A DNA stretch of 64,000 nt from Carya illinoinensis. Lineage: Eukaryota > Streptophyta > Magnoliopsida > Fagales > Juglandaceae. The position numbers were made by a program, and so were the translations under genes. The stretch lies in assembly GCF_018687715.1 (NCBI RefSeq), contig NC_056762.1:20721364-20785363 (forward strand), read 5' to 3'. Below are positions 45,601-57,048 of the stretch, piece after piece. How positions within the stretch are numbered: the stretch's first letter is position 1; each line of letters begins with the position of its first letter. The notes below the pieces were generated by a model. The model saw only the letters and a list, made by a program, of their open reading frames with translations, did no database searches and was not told where the DNA came from.

Positions 45601-45729
45601 AGTTATAGTGACAATTACATTTATAGTTACATTTTTGATGAAAGCAGAACTAGTAGTGAAAACCAAAGTTCAAGTATAAAACCGAGCCTAGATGATAGTG
45701 ATTTAACTATAACAGAAATAGAAAGATCT
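45601..45729 (+). pseudogene. accD: Plastid accD fragment, left half, split by the retroelement
   Basis: It translates to SDNYIYSYIFDESRTSSENQ and SSSIKPSLDDSDLTITEIERS, the divergent N-terminal region of plastid acetyl-CoA carboxylase beta subunit. The codons AGA TCT at its right end are duplicated at 54339-54344, exactly where accD resumes, so the 8.6 kb composite inserted here. Confidence 0.85.
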
Positions 45730-47444
45730 TGTGATGACCCGCTTTTACGTGTATTTTCACTGAAGGGTTGTTTTTAATTTAATTAATATATTAGTTTATT
45801 TTATTTTAAATTAATGTATTTTAATTGGTTTTTAATTATTTGAGGATGTGTTTTATTTAATTAGTCATTTTACGGGTTTTTAATCTCGTCTTCGGCGGTT
45901 TTGTTTTGCTTTCCGGAGTGAGGATTGGACCTCATTTTTTTCCTACATGTTTTCTTTTCCCTTTTTCATTTTTCTCTTTTTCTCTTTTCTTTCCTTTTTC
46001 TTTTTTTTTCTTTTTCTTTTTCTTCTTCTTTTTCCTCCCCTCTCTCCCTCGCGTAACCCCCCCGTTCGTCTCTCTCTCTCTCTCTCCTCTCCCACGCCGG
46101 AACCGTCTTCAGCCCAGAACCACCACCGCCGGCCACCGTGCGGCACACCACCCCTACCAAAATCTTCCCCTCCCTCCGGTGAACCACCCCACCAATTTTC
46201 ACCGCCAGCAGAGCCGCCGTTTGGCCGGAAAACACCCAACAAGCCTCACGGTTTTTGCCTCGATCCGCCGCCGTCGCTCCACCTCCGGCCACCATCTTTT
46301 CACCACTTCATCACCGGCTCCTTGCCGTCCTAACCCACCCATTTCTGGCCTCTAACAGCCACCGAAACAGCTCCCACGAGCTAGCTTTTCATTTTGGGAA
46401 ATCCGGCCTTCTTCCGTAGTTTCCGCCGCCACCCACGGCCAAACTTCACTTCCATTAGCTTCATAAACATCCTTAGACCCTTCCCTATCAATCCCGAGCC
46501 TTGGTTTGTCCCCGTTCAAAAGTGGGTATTTTACAACCCACGGCCACACTGAATTTTCACTGTTATGTTGCTTTCCTTCCGCCGTTTGCAATGCCGTGTA
46601 TTTTCTAAAAATACTATATAGCGCTATAAGTATTTTTCAAACCCTACTTTTAGATTTAAAAATATTTTGCTCATTCAATAAATTAATTGTTGTTGGTTGG
46701 TTGATTCTAGACTGAGTCCGAGGAGTTCGGGGGTCGGATGGATCGAGAATGAAGTGCTTGGTTTTGCTTGTGTGCGATTGCTTGATTATTTGGGCCATGA
46801 GGCGTGAGTTGCATTTTGTGTTTATGTGCATTTTGTTTTAATCGTGAAAATCCCATTTTATTGGCGTAATGGTTTTTGGGTGCGTGTGTCTCACGAGCCC
46901 AAGCCGGGATGGGTTATTATCTCGATGGAGCTCCTCTGGTCACTTGGGAGTGGATAAAACTGAGTGACATCCCCTGGGTTGTCGCAGGGTGACGACTCCG
47001 TGGTCCCTAGAGTGGCGGGGACTAGAGGATGGCCTGGCTAGGTACGCGCGGGGCGCGAGTCTGGACATCGCTCGTTTAGGTGTCACATGCGTAGTCGTTA
47101 CCTGCGGTGTGGCACAAAGCCAGGGTGTGCGGGTGATCCCTAGGGGAGATCATGGTGCATGCATAACCGGATTGTTTTTATGGTTTTCGGATGTGGGCCA
47201 TTTTCTGGGAAAATGGCGATGTTGGTTTTCGAGGCTTTTGATCCATTTTATGAAAAAATGGTGGTTTGGGCCATTATCTGGGATAATGGCGAGACTTGAT
47301 TTTAAGGACATGTTTTTGTGGGCCAAATGGGTTTTTGGCGTGCGTGGAGAAAATTATGTTTCATGGCGCATGTGCATTGGTTTTTATTTCATGCATATTG
47401 TTTGAGTTTTATATGTTTTTATCTAGTGGTGTTTGGAGTTTACT
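45730..47444 (+). repeat. Gypsy LTR, 5' part, plus orientation (arm 1)
   Basis: It starts TGTGATGACCCGC. It holds a long pyrimidine tract (about 45950-46090) and a C-rich block up to about 46350; proline-rich open frames there are composition artefacts. It ends near 'gtggtgtttggagtttact'. It is the reverse complement, with divergence, of about 47810-49680. Confidence 0.88.
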
Positions 47445-49680
47445 TGTGACGCCCCCAAATCTCCACGCACGATCACGGGAAAATCGAGACGTCCGGATGA
47501 TGATATCACGGGTCATCATCCTATCGACGTGTGCCAAGTGTGTGAAAAAGCGACGAATGTGCACGAGAAATAAGCAGCGAAAAGCAAGTCAAAAACTAAG
47601 TACTAGAATTTTTCTTGCTTAATACAAAACTATTCAAAACATTCATAAATAAATATTACAGGACACAAACATAATTTTAAACTAAATACAAAGCACAAAC
47701 CTCAGCACCCCGGCGGAGCCGCGTCCTCGGGCTCAACCTCCTCCTCCTCATCCTTGATCTCTGCACCAAAATCTACGGAACCAAAAATGGTGCCGCAGGT
47801 AAGTAAAATCTAAACACCACCAGATAAAAACATATAGAACTCAAACAATATGCATGAAGTGATGCCAATATGCAAAACCCATAAAATGATATTTTTACCA
47901 CGCATGCCAAAAAATCTCATTTGGCCCAAAAACATATCATTTCCAAATATCACGCCAAAAGTCACATTTGGCCCATATCTATCTCAAACCATTATCCAAT
48001 TAATCCGTATGTATCATGACCTCCCCTAGGGGTCATCCGCACACCTTGGCTCCGGTGCCACACCGTAGGTTACGACCACGCATGTGACACCTAACGAGCG
48101 ATGCCCAGTTCCGCGCCCCGCGCGTTCGTAGCCAAGCATTCTCTAGCCCTTGCCAGCGAAGGGCCACGGAGTCGGTGCGTAGAGCGATGCTCGGTTCCGC
48201 GCCCGGCGCGTTCGTAGCCAAGCATCCCCTAGCCCCCGCTCCCGTCGTCGCCCAGCGACAACTCAGAGGACGTTACTCAATTAATTCCGCTCCCGAGTGA
48301 CCACAGGAGCTCCACCGAGATAATACCCCATCCCGGCTTGGGGTGGTGATACACACGCACCCGAAAATCCACTTACACCAATAAAACAGGTTTTTCTCAA
48401 TTAAATAAAAATGTATGTGCATGCACTATGTAAATGCGATATTAATGCACAAAATAATCAACCATCCATAAATCAACAAAACCAAGCACTCCGTCCACAA
48501 CCCATCCGACCCTCGAACTCCTCGGACTCAGTCCGGAATCAGCCAACTAACTGATAAATATTTATTGAATGAGAAAAATATATTTAAATCTAAAAGTAGA
48601 GTTTGGAAAATACTTACAGCGCTATATGGTATTTTTAGAAAGCTTGTGGCGTTGCAAACGACGGAAGAAAAGTAACGTAAAAGTGAAATTTCACTGTGGC
48701 CGTAGGTTGTAAAATATCCACTTTTGAACGGGGACAAACCAAGGCTCGGGATTGATAGGGAATGGCCTTGAGATATTTATGAAGTTAAGGGAAATGAGTT
48801 TTGGCCGTGGGTGGTGGTGGAAATGGCAGTCGAAGGCCAAAAAGGGGCTAAACGGAGTTGAGCTCGTGGGAGCTGCTCCGACAACGGATCGAGGTCGGAA
48901 ATGGGTGGTTTAGGTCGGCAAGAGGTAGGGGAAGAATCTGTGAAGAGATGGTGGCCGGAGGTGGTGCGATGGCGCCGGAATCGGTGAAAAACCGTATGGC
49001 TTGGAGGAGCTCATGGTGGCTAACGGTGGCTCGGATAGAGGTAAAACTTGGTGGGGATGTTCACCAGTGAGATGGGAAGAAAACTGGGTGGGTGGTGTAG
49101 GCCACGCCGCCGGCGAGCGGCGGTTCTGGGCTGCGAAAGCAACCGGCGACAGGGGCAAAAATAGAGCAGGTGCAGCGACTTCCGGCGGCTCTCGGAGGCT
49201 AACGGCTGGTCCGATGGTTCTGAAAATTGGTGGGGATGATCTCTGGTGGAAGGGAAAGAGAATGGTGGTGGCGGTGCACTAAACGGTTGCCGGACGGCCG
49301 AGAATTGGGCTGACAAATAGGCGGCGACGGAAGGAGAAAAAGGGGCTACTGTGCGTATGCGGGAGAGGAGGAAGAAGAAAGAAAAAGAAAAAGGAAGAAA
49401 AAGAAGGAAAAAGAAAGAAAAAGAAAAAAAGAAAAAGAAAGAAAAGAAAAGGAAAGAAAAGATAAGGGAAAAGAAATGAGGTTCAGTCCTCACTCTGGAA
49501 ACCAAAACAGATCCGCCGAAAACGATATTAAAAACCGTAAAACGACTAAAATAAATTAAACACAACATCAAATAAATAAAAACCAATTAAAATACATTAA
49601 TTTAAAATAAATAAACTAATATATTAATTAAATTAAAAACAACCATTCAGTGAAAATACACGTAAAAGCGGGTCATCACA
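47445..49680 (-). repeat. Gypsy LTR, complete, minus orientation (arm 2; 3' LTR)
   Basis: On the minus strand it runs TGTGATGACC... to ...GGGGGCGTCACA, 2236 bp. It contains the purine counterpart of the tract in arm 1 (49360-49480) and a direct duplication of about 50 bp spaced 86 bp apart (48098 and 48184, GCGATGC...AGCCAAGCAT). A further ~360 bp at 47445-47810 is absent from arm 1. Confidence 0.88.
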
Positions 49681-49693
49681 TCCTCCCCCCCTT
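49681..49693 (-). promoter_or_regulatory. Polypurine tract of the minus-oriented gypsy element
   Basis: On the minus strand AAGGGGGGGAGGA lies directly before the LTR start TGTGATGACC, the expected place. Confidence 0.8.
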
Positions 49694-52300
49694 AAAAACA
49701 AATTTCATCCTCGAAATTTGCAAGATCAACCATCAACGCCAAAAAGATACAAGATACAACTTTGAACCTAATTGAGAGATACATATCATCGACAACTCCC
49801 AACAAATCCAAATGTTATTATCTTCACACCATAAATTGCTAATATCGGCGACGCCTCTGCTTTACCTTCCGAATTTTCATCCTATTCCAACCTTGGTAAC
49901 CTAATAGCCACTTCCTAAAATTAACCATCAATAAATAAAATTTGCACGACCAAAAGATTAATCTCACATTAAAACTCTGAATCACTACTAATTCCTCAAA
50001 TCGATACAAAATTTGAACTTCTAAAAATCTCCAAAAATCATGCTTTCGCGCGCACTCTGATAACTCATCAACATACATAAAGGCTATATCCTAAAAAATT
50101 ATTATCATGAAGAACAAGCTCAATCTACACCTAATCACAAGAAAACTTTTACCACATTTCCATAGAAAATCATATACTTTGAGAAATCACAAATCTCCAC
50201 TCATTCCTCAGTTGGCCATCGCTGCCCTAATGAAAACCAACATTCCGCAAAAATACATCCAATGATTGATGACGGAAACCAGTACGAATCAACCTCCAGG
50301 CCCCAATTTGCATAACATCATCCCAAAATACATATGTCTCTTCTAAAGATAAGCAACATCTCCAAAAGGCCCAAGTCCTTCCTGGCCAACCAATGAGAGC
50401 ACTTATAACTTCTATCCGATATCCCATACTTCAAACTCATTACCTATATTTTGAATAACATATAATCTTGCAATAACTCACTCACTATAAACTACCACTG
50501 ACTTCACCTAGACATAATCAAAACGCTCTTGGTAACTCACCCACTTACTTGTACTCTCAAAAACTCTAGTTTTGGCACAACTAATTCCTTCAATAGCACT
50601 TCACAAAAAAAACATCTCAAGACAGGTCATACTGTTTAAATCTTCAATCCATCAAAAACTATTAAACAACATTCAAGGATCCTACTGCTTTATTACTTCA
50701 TACATATGATCATGCTACCCACCTTTGATGCATAAGTTTTAACTTCCAAGATTTATTACTTGATACACCCCACATGGTGACCTAACGATCTCCTTTCAAG
50801 TTAAATAACCATATCCCCAATTCTCCCAACTGGATACTTGATCTCCAAAGAAAAGTATAGCCTCACAAATATAAATTCATATGACTTCAAGTCGCAATTA
50901 ATTTTCAAGATAAACACAACAGTCGTTTCAAACCATCATCCCAATGGGTAACCCGCTTCGACTGCACATTCCGTTCAATTTACCAAACAACTCAAAACCA
51001 AAATCTCTTGAATTTAATATTACCACACAGATTCCTCTTCAACTCCTACCAAGCCAAAAATAGATGAGACTAGGACCAGCACTCTCCGACATCCATATGC
51101 ACGTACCATTACTACTCACCGATCTCATGCACTCTTAGCCAACACCAAAAATCATTCAAACGTACAAGTGATCCATTATCGCATTTCCATTACCTAGACT
51201 TATATCCTCAACTCAACAAGAATTGTTCCTGAATCTACTAAACTTATATCCTTAAATCAGAAACTAGTCATTGCTTAAAGTTTGGTACCGAGAATGACCT
51301 TAAACTTGCTAAGAATCCATTCCCAAAAGTCTACGGATCGTATAGTCTCAAATTCAATCGTATTCAACACCAACACGAAATCTACTATTTCCAACACCTT
51401 GATGGACCTATATCTTTCGAATCGATAGAATCATTTCCTAAAATCTGCCACTATAACCTCGGGTTAACAGTAAATATTTTTCTAAACTAGCTCGATATAT
51501 TCAATCCTCGAAGAAAAACACGAACTAGATCATTACCTCCAATTCTCAAAGGAATCTACTCTAGAAAAATTTTCATATCAATAACTCAACTCTAATCAAC
51601 CCCATTTTAATGGTTACAAACTAATTACTCACTAGAGTAGATTAAGCTATAGCACTAAGTCTGTAAAACTAAGAACTCAATTCCAGTTATAAATCAGTCC
51701 TTCAATTCTGCAATTCTAAAACCTTAAATCAAACAAGAATCATCTTCCGGAATCTCTAAGATCAAAGAACTTACATCCCATAATAGAAAAAAATCGACTT
51801 CTCAAATCTTTCAAATTCTAAAACATTAATAGATAATAAATCTTTTTCTAAAATTCTAAAGATTGGTAGCTTTAATCCAAAACATTCACCTTAAAAGCTT
51901 GTAAAATCTAAAGCCATATTTGCCACCAAATTACTCATCTGAATCACGAAATCTAAAACTCGAAACTTAATTATTTCCCCCCCAAAACTTGTCGAACCTA
52001 ACACCTTAATTACCATAAACTTATTTTCCTAAAATCTATAAGGCCCCAAACTTTAAAACTTCAATGAAATTTCATAAAATCTATCCTTGAAATTTGTTGA
52101 ACTTACAATCTACTACGCTATAGACCCTTTCATAAACTCGATGGAACTAAAGAATTCAATTATTCTACTTCCCTAAAAGATCACCCAGATCATGCCACTC
52201 TCTCTAAGCCTCTATAATATAAGAAAAACAAACCACACAAGGCGTTCATCACTAAAGATTAGATTAGACCCCTACCTGCCATGACTCCAGCATTCTGAAT
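49694..52300 (-). other. Gypsy interior where pol would be expected; no coding found
   Basis: The 2.6 kb is AT-rich with many short 'aaaatctataag'-like words. I read both strands for gypsy reverse transcriptase, RNase H, integrase and chromodomain motifs and found none. It appears to be non-coding filler, as in large retrotransposon derivatives that keep gag but not pol. Confidence 0.65.
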
Positions 52301-52960
52301 CTCCGAAACCTCGCCTCCAACAGTACCAAGAGTCATTGCGCACATGAGCCTGAGCTAATTGCCTCTGGTTAGTTATACCACTGCGACGAGCTCCACGACT
52401 TTCTTGAACATGACTAGGGCACTCACGAGCAAGATGTCCCGTCTGGCCGCATTCAAAACATTGGTTACTACCCAGACGACATTCACCCTCATGAGCTCTA
52501 TTACATTTTTCACAACTGGAACTCGGCCTCCCATACGCACTCCCGAGGCTGCTTATGGTCGAGTCCCGACCCGCTGAACAAACTTCTGAGGCGAACCCGA
52601 ACTACTTCCTTCACCAGTAAAACTCCGCCTCTTTTGTCTTGAAGGGGAGCCCATATTCAGATTATTCTCTCGCTCTACAAGAGTGACCACATCCACTAAA
52701 TCCTGAAAAGTGGATATCCGGTGGCAAACTACCATCTTGCATATATCTAGTCGCAAACCTTCCTGAAAACACTCGGCCTGCATCTCCCCTGTGGCGATGA
52801 GGTGGGGAGCAAATCGCCCAAGCTCTATAAATTTTCGGGCGTACTGTTCCACGGTCATGCTCCCTTGGACTAAGCTTGAGAACTCTCTTGCTTTTTGTCG
52901 CCTCACGGAAGCGGGAAAGAAGCGATCATTAAATTCTTTCTTAAAGCGCTGCCAGGTCAC
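52301..52960 (-). pseudogene. Gypsy gag with CCHC knuckles, 5'-truncated and frameshifted
   Basis: The minus-strand open part 52960-52553 has TWQRFKKEFNDRFFPASVRR, then EFSSLVQGSMTVEQYARKFIE and LVERENNLN, the retrotransposon gag (capsid) C-terminal region. A TAA at 52555-52553 follows. In another frame further on are CEKCNRAHEGEC and a classic CFECGQTGHLAREC knuckle (CX2CX4HX4C). A frameshift separates them. The upstream half of gag is missing: 52985-53520 is non-coding. Confidence 0.88.
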
Positions 52961-53549
52961 AGCGGCAATAGACCCTAAACCTTAAACAAAATTCCCTTAA
53001 ATATATCCTTAAAGTTCGTTGAACCTACACTTTCCTATACTATAGCCCCGTTACATAAATTCCACAAAACCTTGACCTCAATCATCCTAAGCGACTTAAA
53101 GCTAATTCCTCTCCTCATTGCTACGTGAGTTCCCACCTTACAAAGATTGCCTAAACCATGACATTTCCTTCAGACCTCAACATCATACAAGCAAACCACA
53201 TCGCTAAAAATTCAAGCCTACTACACTAAATGTTCATGCCTAATAATAGTATCCTCGATTATACAGCCTTCCTGCCATAACACAACCTTTGACCCCCTTT
53301 AAGAAAAACAAATAAAACCAACAACATAAAACCAAAAACCCAAACCAAACCACATAACAACAAATCAAAAAAAAGAAACCAGCATGCAATAACACAACTA
53401 AATAAATACATACAAGCAAACAAGCTCAAACAAATAAAATAATTAAAACATATTCAAAAGCAACTTTACTTAAAATAAATTTTAAAACACAACTTTAAAA
53501 GTATTCTAGTACTACCTACGCGACATGTGGTTTTACCCAGAGCCAAACC

Positions 53550-53561
53550 GCTTTGATACCA
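53550..53561 (-). promoter_or_regulatory. Primer-binding site of the minus-oriented gypsy element
   Basis: On the minus strand TGGTATCAAAGC lies two bases after the LTR end, matching the initiator tRNA-Met type site with one change. Confidence 0.8.
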
Positions 53562-53563
53562 CC

Positions 53564-54121
53564 TGTGAAGCCCCCAAATCCCCACGCACGATCACGGGAA
53601 AATCGAGACGTCCGGATGATGACATCACGGGTCATCATCCTATCGACATGTGCCAAGTGTGTGAAAAAGCGACGAATGTGCACGAGAAATACGCAGCGAA
53701 AAGCAAGTCAAAAACTAAGTACCATAATTTTTCTTGTTTAATACAAAACTATTCAAAACATTCATAAATAAATATTACAGAACTCAAACAGTATGCATGA
53801 AGTGATGCCAATGCGCAAAACCCATAAAATGATATTTTTACCACGCACGTCAAAAAATCCCATTTGGCCCAAAAACATATCCTTTCCAAATATCACGCCA
53901 AAAGTCACATTTGGCCCATATCTATCTCAAACCATTATCCAATTAATCCGTATGTACCATGACCTCCCCTAGGGGTCATCCGCACACCCTGGCTCCAGTG
54001 CCACACCGCAGGTTACGACCATGCATGTGACACCTAATGAGCGATGCCCAGTTCCGCGCCCCGCGCGTTCCTAGCCAAGCATCCTCTAGCCCTCGCCAGC
54101 AAAGGGCCACGGAGTCGGTGC
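53564..54121 (-). repeat. Truncated 5' LTR of the minus-oriented gypsy element
   Basis: It matches 47445-48170 of the full LTR with one internal deletion of about 180 bp after 'aaatattacag'. It is cut at 'cacggagtcggtgc', where plus-oriented LTR sequence begins. Confidence 0.85.
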
Positions 54122-54339
54122 TTTGTAATATTTATTTATGTATGTTTTGAATAGCTTTGTATTAAACAAGAAAAATTCTGGTACTTAGTTATTGACTTGC
54201 CTTTCGCTGCGTATTTCTCATGCACATTCGTCGCTTTTTCATACACTTGGCACACGTCGATAGGATGATGACCCGTGATGTCATCATCCGGACGTCTCGA
54301 TTTTTCCGTGTTCGTGCGTGGGGATTTGGGGGCGTCACA
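54122..54339 (+). repeat. Last 218 bp of the plus-oriented gypsy LTR
   Basis: It reads 'tttgtaatatttatttatgtatg...' to 'GGGGGCGTCACA', the reverse complement of the other LTR ends at 47445-47660 and 53564-53780. It ends exactly at the GATCT duplication and resumed accD. Confidence 0.88.
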
Positions 54340-54471
54340 GATCTAATGATCTAGATGTGACTCCAAAATACAAGCATTTGTGGGTTCAATGCGAAAATCG
54401 TTATGGATTAAATTATAAAAAATTTTTTAAGTCAAAAATGAATATTTGCGAACACTGTGGACATCATTTGA
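54340..54471 (+). pseudogene. accD: Plastid accD fragment, right half
   Basis: It reads [20 protein letters not shown], then [19 protein letters not shown] and GHHLK, the zinc-finger region of plastid accD (CENR...CEHC). A Cys-to-Arg difference is seen at the second position of the first CxxC pair (usually CENC). It continues the left half at 45601-45729 in frame across the target duplication. Confidence 0.9.
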
Positions 54472-55337
54472 AAACTGGATCGAAAAAAAGAGGGATTCTA
54501 GTTGTAAGATATCTAATGAAACCGTTGTTGGAATTGAGATCTCATTCCAAGAGAAAGATATCAAATATCTGGAGTTTCTTTTTGTATATTATATTGATGA
54601 TCCGATCCGTAAGGACCATGATTGGGAATTGTTTGATCGTCTTTCTTCGAGGAAGAGGCGAAACATAATCAACTTGAATTTGGGACAGCTATTCGAAATC
54701 TTAGTGAAAGACTGGATTTGTTATCTCATGTTTGCTTTTCGTGAAAAAATACCAATTGAAGTGGAGGGTTTCTTCAAACAACAAGTAGCTGGGTCAACTA
54801 TTCAATCAAATGATATTGAGCATGTTTCCCATCTCTGCTCGAAAAACAAGTGGACTATTTCTTTGCAAAATTGTGCTCAATTTCATATGTGGCAATTCCG
54901 CCAAGATCTCTTCTTTAGTTGGGGGAAGAATCCGCACGAATCGGATTTTTTGAGGAACATATCGAGAGAGAATTGGATTTGGGTAGACAATGTGTGGTTG
55001 GTAAACAAGGATCGGTTTTTTAGCAAGGTACGGAATGTATCGTCAAATATTCAATATGATTCCACAAGATCTAGTTTCGTTCAAGTAATGGATTCTAGCC
55101 AATTGAAAGGATCTTCTGATCAATCCATAGATCATTTCGATTCCATTAGTAATGAGGATTCGGAATATCACACATTGATCAATCAACGAGAGATTCAACA
55201 ACTAAAAGAAAGATCGATTCTTTGGGATCCTTCCTTTCTTCAAACGGAACGAACAGAGATAGAATCAGACCGATTCCCTAAATGCCTTTCTGGATATTCC
55301 GCAATGTCCCGGCTATTTACAGAACGTGAGAAGTAGA
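54472..55337 (+). pseudogene. ycf2: Plastid ycf2 fragment (N-terminal region)
   Basis: It translates in one open frame for about 288 codons, matching ycf2 from the [12 protein letters not shown] region to LFTEREK. The long intact frame and high similarity suggest a recent transfer or slow decay. A TAG at 55334-55336 replaces the usual CAG, and similarity ends there. Ycf2 of about 2,000 residues is essential in plastids; this piece cannot work. Confidence 0.92.
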
Positions 55338-55695
55338 TGATTCTCTAGGTCGATAGAGACTCCATTTAACTTAAGTTGATCTAGGCCAAAAGCAGACCTA
55401 TGTCAGGATAATCCTTCTTTGAAACACTTTGGTAGTGCTCCTTTATTTTGATTGGAATCAAAATGGAACTTTCCTTTAATCAACAAATGAAATGAAATTA
55501 ATGAAATAAAAAAAAAAAAAAAGGGAGGGGGATGACTTGTATATAACTTTGTATAAACTTTTCTATATTACTCCCCCTCTTTTGTTATATTCCTACCCAT
55601 TTATTATTACTACCAAAAGATGTTGCCATCTATAACGACAACATCTTCTTTTTTTATTTTAGTAAGATAAATTCATATAAGACAGATAAATAGAA
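55338..55695 (+). other. Plastid-like spacer, exact plastid origin not assigned
   Basis: Composition and words such as 'aatccttctttgaaacactttgg' resemble plastid spacer DNA. At about 55618-55649 AAGATGTTG...CAACATCTT can form a 9-bp-stem hairpin. A run of A lies at 55508-55522. Confidence 0.5.
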
Positions 55696-56068
55696 AAAAA
55701 AGAAAGTGAAATTTTCAACGAAAACCAATTCTTGCGAAAAAACACTTATGGTACTAGAACTTATGCCTTATCGAGCATGTTATCCACTTTTTAAATTGGT
55801 TTATTCTGCAGTAGTGAATGCTATTCACAATATGGGTTTAAACGAATCAAGTTTAATCATTAAGTGGAGGTACTACTGTGAAAAATTAAAGCCTAGAGCT
55901 CAAGGGCCTAGTTATCCAATAAAAATACCCACGTGTCGTATAACTATTGTATTAAAAGATATATCTATAAATGAAGAATATTATAAAAGATCCAAATACG
56001 CTATATTATGCTTAAAAAACCCTGGATGGCTAAAAAAAAAACAAGTACACAGATATGACGCGTTATAA
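55696..56068 (+). pseudogene. rpl22: Plastid rpl22 fragment (nuclear copy)
   Basis: The frame carries [20 protein letters not shown], then [20 protein letters not shown] and [14 protein letters not shown], the C-terminal two thirds of plastid ribosomal protein L22. The first part of the protein is missing. It overlaps the start of rps3 as in plastids. Confidence 0.9.
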
Positions 56069-56089
56069 TATATGTGGTATCGAGGGATT

Positions 56090-56259
56090 ATGGGGCAAAA
56101 AATAAATCCACTTGGCTTCAGACTTGGTGCAACCCAAGGTCATCATTCTCTTTGGTTTGCACAACCACAAAATTATTCCGAGGGTTTACAAGAAGACCAA
56201 AAAATACGAGATTGTATCACGAATTATATACAAAAAAATATTAGAATATCCTCTGGTGT
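56090..56259 (+). pseudogene. rps3: Plastid rps3 5' fragment (nuclear copy)
   Basis: [20 protein letters not shown] is followed by [21 protein letters not shown], the standard start of plastid rps3. Similarity ends at SSGV, after which a few unrelated residues lead to a stop. About 57 of roughly 218 codons remain. Confidence 0.9.
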
Positions 56260-56703
<444 letters not shown>

Positions 56704-56733
56704 GACTTCAGTCTTAGTATATACGAGTTATTG

Positions 56734-56801
56734 AAAATAAAGGAGCAATAATCAACTTCTTGTTCTATCAAGAGGATTGGTATTGCTCCTTTATTTTGTG
56801 T
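56734..56801 (+). terminator. psbA 3' stem-loop (plastid origin)
   Basis: AAAATAAAGGAGCAATA and TATTGCTCCTTTATTTT form a long perfect inverted repeat. In plastids this stem-loop stabilises psbA mRNA. It has no expected role in the nucleus. Confidence 0.85.
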
Positions 56802-56889
56802 ATCTTATCTTAGAGAATAAAGGTAAATCTGATGAATAGAATGGTAGAAATTTGAATCTCCGTGTAATTTGTACTACATGGAGTATAGG

Positions 56890-56964
56890 GGCGGATGTAG
56901 CCAAGTGGATCAAGGTAGTGGATTGTGAATCCACCATGCGCGGGTTCAATTCCCGTCGTTCGCC
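56890..56964 (+). tRNA. trnH: trnH-GUG, plastid-derived nuclear copy
   Basis: 75 nt with the 7-bp acceptor stem GGCGGAT...GTTCGCC and anticodon GTG at 56925-56927. It matches plastid trnH except for CAAGGTAGTGG where CAAGGCAGTGG is usual. It lies downstream of psbA in the plastid order. Plastid tRNA genes usually lack nuclear RNA polymerase III terminators; whether it is transcribed is unknown. Confidence 0.93.
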
Positions 56965-57048
56965 CATAAATTACTAATAATTACTCCTATTTTTTTTTAT
57001 TTCTTTTTTTGTAAAGACGAAGAAACAAATTCTATTTTATCTCCTATC

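Larger units (their letters stand above)
45730..54339. mobile_element. Nested Ty3/gypsy composite with inverted LTRs, inserted in nuclear accD
   Basis: It is flanked by the perfect 5-bp duplication GATCT (45725-45729 and 54340-54344). Contents from left: a plus-oriented LTR 5' part (45730-47444); then a minus-oriented element with a full LTR (47445-49680), purine tract, interior with gag only, primer-binding site and a truncated second LTR (53564-54121); then the last 218 bp of the plus-oriented LTR (54122-54339). The outer pieces have the orientation and ends of one LTR (TGTGATGACC... to ...GGCGTCACA). I infer an original insertion of the plus element reduced to an LTR, then insertion of a minus element of the same family, then deletion. 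LTR type and gag indicate Ty3/gypsy, probably a chromovirus lineage. Confidence 0.85.

Noticed and set aside
45906..46355. Proline- and serine-rich open frames of 99-149 codons on both strands
   Set aside because: They overlap in several frames inside the C-rich, pyrimidine-rich part of a gypsy LTR. The composition lowers stop frequency; no domain is present.
47296..47622. 108-codon frame crossing an LTR junction
   Set aside because: It spans the boundary of two inverted LTR pieces at 47445, so it is an accidental fusion of repeat ends.
49020..49586. 188-codon frame on the minus strand rich in Phe and Ser
   Set aside because: It is the same LTR region in arm 2, across the purine tract; no protein family, and it is mirrored in arm 1.
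50227..50427. Possible gypsy pol piece on the minus strand
   Set aside because: I compared it with reverse transcriptase, RNase H and integrase motifs and found none.
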